This document shows positions 5,975-8,611 of a stretch of 8,611 nt of DNA, piece by piece; positions within the stretch are counted from its first letter, which is position 1; each line of letters starts with the position of its first letter. The DNA is from Chromatiales bacterium. GTDB lineage: Bacteria; Pseudomonadota; Gammaproteobacteria; UBA6429. A program made the position numbers and the translations under genes. A model generated the notes under the pieces. That model was not told where the DNA came from. It worked only from the letters and a program-made list of their open reading frames with translations, and made no database searches. The DNA is taken from assembly GCA_027076405.1 (NCBI GenBank), contig JALTJN010000005.1:1-8611 (forward strand). The letters are read 5' to 3'.

Positions 5975-7612
5975 TTTATACGCATCATTTGTCAAGACCT
6001 CTTCTATTTCTGTGATTACTAGACATCCATTGTTACCTGCTTCTTTTCTCGCACCTTCAAGTGCCACACCAACAACTTCAGAATTCAAATTTATAATCGG
6101 CCCTCCGCTATTTCCCTCTCGAATAAGCTTGTCAATCTCAAATTTACTGACGGCGCTTTGCGTATATATCTTTGCAACTTTCGAATCAACCATATAATGA
6201 CTATGACCAGGCGCATATGCGGGAAATCCAAGCAGCTTTACATTCTCTTGCATTTCGATTGCATCATCAGTCTTTTCTACACAGTCGCTTGGTATTGTGG
6301 TTCCATCGTCAGATGTTATTGAGCATATAGCGACATCTCTGTGTGGGCAGATCCTTTCTACATTCAATTTATACTTTACAGTGGGGTTAGAATATTTGAA
6401 CGCCTCAAGGGCGTCGAAAACCTTTCCCTTTTCCGATACCACATGTGCGCAGGTAATAATTCCAACGTCTTTTAACTGAAACCCACTTCCTTGCACAGTA
6501 ATAGCCTCACCGTTTTCATTGTCATAGCAGGACTCAATTACCCATAATGCACTTATTGCATTCTTCTCAGGATCAGTCACCTCGATAAGTTTAAATTTAT
6601 GCTCATCTTCAACAAGAGCATTAAATTGTTCTGCTAGTTTATGAAATATCTCATCTCGCCCCGTTCTGACGCTTCGCAGGAATGCTAATTTCCCCTTAAT
6701 TACATGCAGCAATGATTTAGGCGTTTTAGATGCCCTGTATTTAACATCATATTTTTCATTGAATTCCTTATCTGCCATTTCATAGCCGTACTTTCTCCAT
6801 GCGTGCAGCATTGAAGATAACTGCCTTACATATTGCCTCCGCACATTAGGAAACTCATTCACAGTTAACCCGGTTACTTCCATCCTAGATAGTTTGCTAC
6901 GCAAACGCACTTTTTCGTAATTAATATTAAATCCATTTTCCTCAATAATATGTGTTAAGGCATGTCCGGGGCTCCCATCGTCATCTCTCAAGATGACTAT
7001 TTCCTCTGGCAATCTCCGCTTATTGCAAGTAAATGAAAAGCTAATGTCGTCTGCATATCTTGTATATGTGCTATTTGTTATTTTTGCCAAATTCTGTAAT
7101 TGTGAGTCCATCTTCCAAGCAATCATATTTGAAAGTATCGGAGATGTTGGTGCACCCTGCGGTAGCGAATTTTTGAAACAACAGATCTGAGCCAGGATGG
7201 TAGATACGGTATTATTAAAATTAAAAGGGCTAGATTTAAACAGATTTCTTATGCGCCCAAAATGAATAGATCCAAAAAAGTCAGATAAATCTAGGTTAAA
7301 GATATATTTTTTATCCAAGTGTCTCTCTGCATTTGTAACAATGCTTTTACGTTTTGCGAACCCATGAGCGGAAGGTTTTGTTGGGTAAATCTCATAAAAC
7401 GTATTCTTTAATTGTTCTTGAATCTTTTTTAATTTTTTTGATGGCGAAGATATATTTCTATGTCCACCACTTTTTTTTGGAATTTGAAATTGATGATATT
7501 TGTATTCATCGTCAGTCTTATAGATAATTTTCGTCAATTCTGAATAGGTAATGCCAAAATAGCTAGCCAACTCATTATGAGTCTTAATATTTAGGAAATC
7601 ATCTTTCTTCAT
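5969..7612 (-). CDS. Retron reverse transcriptase fused to a trypsin-like serine protease
   Basis: This 547-residue protein has two parts. Residues 1 to about 335 form a retron-type reverse transcriptase: the retron-specific NAXXH motif (NAERH, 94-98), motif A FNLDLSDFFGSI (105-116, Asp108), LPQGAPTSPILSN (150-162), the catalytic YADD (186-189) and the msr-binding VTG motif (246-248). Residues about 350-547 form a trypsin/HtrA-like protease with His390 (TCAHVV), Asp426 (HRDVAI) and Ser502 (REGNSGGP), so the triad is complete; GFP (462-464) is also typical. No signal peptide or membrane helix is present, so both domains should be cytoplasmic. Retron reverse transcriptases prime on their own RNA to make msDNA, and retrons act in phage defence with an effector held in check by the msDNA complex; the protease is the likely effector (inference). 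RT-protease fusions are recorded among retrons, but I do not assign a numbered type. A candidate msr-msd RNA ends 8 bases before the ATG, and no ribosome binding site precedes it. Confidence 0.9.
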   Translation of the reverse strand: MKKDDFLNIKTHNELASYFGITYSELTKIIYKTDDEYKYHQFQIPKKSGGHRNISSPSKKLKKIQEQLKNTFYEIYPTKPSAHGFAKRKSIVTNAERHLDKKYIFNLDLSDFFGSIHFGRIRNLFKSSPFNFNNTVSTILAQICCFKNSLPQGAPTSPILSNMIAWKMDSQLQNLAKITNSTYTRYADDISFSFTCNKRRLPEEIVILRDDDGSPGHALTHIIEENGFNINYEKVRLRSKLSRMEVTGLTVNEFPNVRRQYVRQLSSMLHAWRKYGYEMADKEFNEKYDVKYRASKTPKSLLHVIKGKLAFLRSVRTGRDEIFHKLAEQFNALVEDEHKFKLIEVTDPEKNAISALWVIESCYDNENGEAITVQGSGFQLKDVGIITCAHVVSEKGKVFDALEAFKYSNPTVKYKLNVERICPHRDVAICSITSDDGTTIPSDCVEKTDDAIEMQENVKLLGFPAYAPGHSHYMVDSKVAKIYTQSAVSKFEIDKLIREGNSGGPIINLNSEVVGVALEGARKEAGNNGCLVITEIEEVLTNDAYKI

Positions 7613-7620
7613 AATAGGGT

Positions 7621-7766
7621 GGAAGGAGGTCTGGTAATTTCTCTTTTATAACTGAGCGCAACCATAGAGACATAGTAACCATGTGCTCACGAGATGCGTA
7701 TAAGAGTCACCTTTTCTTGACCGCCGCAGATAGTCAGCGGAAATTAATTCTTCCAAACCTCCTTCC
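7621..7766 (-). ncRNA. Candidate retron msr-msd RNA
   Basis: Read on the minus strand, the region begins with GGAAGGAGGTTTGG (7766-7753) and ends with CCAGACCTCCTTCC (7634-7621). These pair over 14 bp, ten of them perfect at the base and one G-U pair after that, giving the a1/a2 stem that closes retron RNAs. Inside, a CCGC/GCGG hairpin (7740-7724) and GGTCA/TGACT with an AGAAAAGG loop (about 7722-7705) resemble short msr stem-loops. A longer interrupted stem fits an msd: CTC-TTATA-C and TGAGC-ACA pair with TG-C-GCTCA and G-TATAA-GAG (about 7708-7640), with a small ACATG/TATGT hairpin inside. Length (146 nt), orientation and position directly before the reverse transcriptase all fit. The branching G and exact msDNA ends cannot be fixed by eye. 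Confidence 0.75.
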
Positions 7767-7779
7767 GTAACTTTTTAAA

Positions 7780-7878
7780 ATCTAACGCCCATATCAGCGG
7801 CAGGAAAAAGGGGCGCGACTTTTTGCGGATGCAAAAATCGCGAACCTTTTGACTGTCCGCTGGATATGTTTGTTAGGC
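7780..7878 (-). other. attC site I (long, 99-nt class)
   Basis: ATCTAAC (7780-7786) and GTTAGGC (7872-7878) bound a long hairpin: AGCGG-CAG pairs with CTG-T-CCGCT, AAAAGG-GGCGCGA pairs with TCGCGAACCTTTT, and TTTTTGC pairs with GCAAAAA at the tip. It forms the upstream border of the retron cassette; the retron RNA starts only about 14 bases after its core. Confidence 0.85.
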
Positions 7879-7881
7879 GCA

Positions 7882-8472
7882 TCATAGCTCATCCCATATT
7901 TCATGATCGTCAAACCCCTTGGTTCTCCACGGCTTGTCAAATGCCGCACCCCAATCGAACTGGTTGATGGCAACTAATTTATCAGGAACAACTACTTCTA
8001 ATATTTCTCCTGCCTCAATTAAAATATGATGCAAATCTTTAATTGCTTGATCGAATTTATTATATGAAGCTATATCTAGTGATCTTTTGCCATTGGCATA
8101 CATCCAGTCGTTATGCCCATATATCTTATTTGGCGCGTCACCGATATACTCCGCCACTTTTTTTGTTTTAATAAGGAGATCTTCCTTTCCAAGATCCTCG
8201 ACTAACGCAAGTATTGAGTTTACTTGTCTATTGACACCTTTATTTTCATTTGACTCGACCAATCTTCTAACCGTCATAACTAGATCCGCACCATATCCAT
8301 CAGTAATGAAATTTATGACCAACTCATCAATGTTGACATTACTTTCATTCGTCATTTTTATGATTGACAGATATATCGCTCTATTTGTGGCCAACCTAGA
8401 TAGTTGGCCATACAAAGTAGTCAAATCATCAGGATTATCTTCACTATAAATTCTTGGTATCCACTCGATCAT
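7882..8472 (-). CDS. Possible AbiU2/HEPN-like hypothetical protein
   Basis: The protein has 196 residues and is soluble and helical. The stretch GYGADLVMTVRRLVES (59-74), then NRQVNSILALVEDL (81-94) and a later NKIYGHNDW (115-123), follows the order seen in AbiU2-like HEPN proteins (a helix with an RRL core, a second helix, then a His-containing turn). The usual Arg of the R-x4-6-H motif is not obvious before His120, so it may be a non-catalytic member or a different family; I hold this loosely. The ATG at 8472 lies only 3 bases after the stop of the HicA-like frame, with no attC between them, so translation may be coupled to the upstream gene. The TGA stop at 7882 sits a few bases before attC site I. 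If this is a partner of the HicA-like toxin it does not look like a standard HicB antitoxin. Confidence 0.5.
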   Translation of the reverse strand: MIEWIPRIYSEDNPDDLTTLYGQLSRLATNRAIYLSIIKMTNESNVNIDELVINFITDGYGADLVMTVRRLVESNENKGVNRQVNSILALVEDLGKEDLLIKTKKVAEYIGDAPNKIYGHNDWMYANGKRSLDIASYNKFDQAIKDLHHILIEAGEILEVVVPDKLVAINQFDWGAAFDKPWRTKGFDDHEIWDEL

Positions 8473-8475
8473 TTT

Positions 8476-8611
8476 TTATTCGCCTAACACTTGTTTTACC
8501 TGATAGGGTTTTGCCTTGCCCTTGCGATTCTGGATATTGACCCGTGGATCTCCCGGCCAGGGAGTTTTATATACACGGTGACTGCCGGTGTTATGACGGG
8601 CGGCACCAAAG
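8476..8611 (-). CDS. hicA: HicA-like mRNA interferase toxin, 3' part, probably truncated
   Basis: The visible 44 residues start outside the window and end at TAA (8476-8478). They contain GSHRVYKTPWPG (9-20), with the Gly-Ser-His typical of the catalytic His of HicA toxins, then VNIQNRKGKAKPYQVKQVL (24-42), matching the C-terminal half of that family. HicA folds as a small double-stranded-RNA-binding domain and cuts mRNA. The frame stops abruptly after QVL-GE. The codons for that junction include GTTAGGC (8488-8482 on the minus strand), the core box of an integron site, so the original 3' end seems to have been replaced by cassette DNA. The next gene starts 3 bases later. No HicB antitoxin is visible in the window. 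Confidence 0.65.
   Translation of the reverse strand, partial: FGAARHNTGSHRVYKTPWPGDPRVNIQNRKGKAKPYQVKQVLGE
8482..8488 (-). other. Lone integron core box GTTAGGC at the 3' end of the HicA-like gene
   Basis: On the minus strand GTTAGGC, identical to the core boxes of sites D and I, lies 9 bases before the ATG of the 196-residue gene. Unlike every other cassette border here, no paired hairpin arms lie upstream: the sequence there is HicA-like coding DNA. This fits either a cassette inserted at a non-attC (secondary) target inside that gene, or loss of the attC that once stood here. Confidence 0.5.

Noticed and set aside
5969..7612. Group II intron or diversity-generating retroelement reverse transcriptase
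   Set aside because: There is no maturase or HNH domain, no intron RNA ends and no template/variable repeat pair, while NAXXH, VTG and the upstream inverted repeat all point to a retron.
8087..8449. 120-codon plus-strand frame opposite the 196-residue gene
   Set aside because: It is antisense to a better-supported gene, lacks a ribosome binding site and shows no family resemblance; the same holds for shorter plus-strand frames opposite the RT and nuclease genes.
8482..8596. A full attC between GCCTAAC (8482-8488) and GTTATGA (8590-8596)
   Set aside because: Apart from TAACAC/GTGTTA the arms do not pair, and the interval is open HicA-like coding sequence on the minus strand.

Overview
The window is a stretch of a sedentary-type integron cassette array. 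Nine attC-like recombination sites punctuate it (about 1889, 2227, 2650, 3235, 3875, 4489, 5424, 5915 and 7780), and every credible gene lies on the minus strand. The array therefore reads right to left, and any integrase and attI would lie beyond the right edge. The site architecture (outer RYYYAAC / GTTRRRY boxes, interrupted arms, unpaired extrahelical bases), AT-rich unrelated cassettes and mostly unknown proteins suggest a gammaproteobacterial (marine or environmental) chromosome. That host call is an inference; no taxonomic marker gene is present.

Layout, left to right: (1) 1-~120, apparently the end of an insertion element with the first 8 codons of a gene running off the left edge; (2) 110-1861, a GmrSD-type (DUF262 + DUF1524) nuclease gene whose 3' end is replaced by the element; (3) 1968-2226, a short cassette with no convincing gene; (4) 2347-2640, a small hypothetical with a WDPIGV motif; (5) 2702-3214, a HEPN-like protein; (6) 3303-3854, a two-end-anchored membrane protein; (7) 3978-4488, a GC-richer cassette without a gene but with internal repeats and a terminator-like hairpin; (8) 4570-5402, a two-gene cassette (secreted Cys-containing protein, then a membrane protein broken by an in-frame amber codon); (9) 5530-5907, a four-helix membrane protein; (10) 5969-7766, a complete retron cassette; (11) 7882-8472, a possible AbiU2/HEPN-like protein; (12) 8476-8611, the 3' part of a HicA-like toxin gene.

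The highlight is the retron cassette. A 547-residue protein fuses a retron reverse transcriptase (NAXXH, YADD and VTG motifs all present) to a trypsin/HtrA-like serine protease with an intact H-D-S triad. Directly upstream is a 146-nt region bounded by a near-perfect 14-bp inverted repeat that fits the a1/a2 arms of an msr-msd RNA. Template RNA, polymerase and probable effector are all packed between two attC sites, so the system looks movable as a single integron cassette. With the GmrSD-like nuclease, HEPN-like proteins and HicA-like toxin, the array looks like a store of defence and toxin-type functions. The defence role is inferred from family knowledge.
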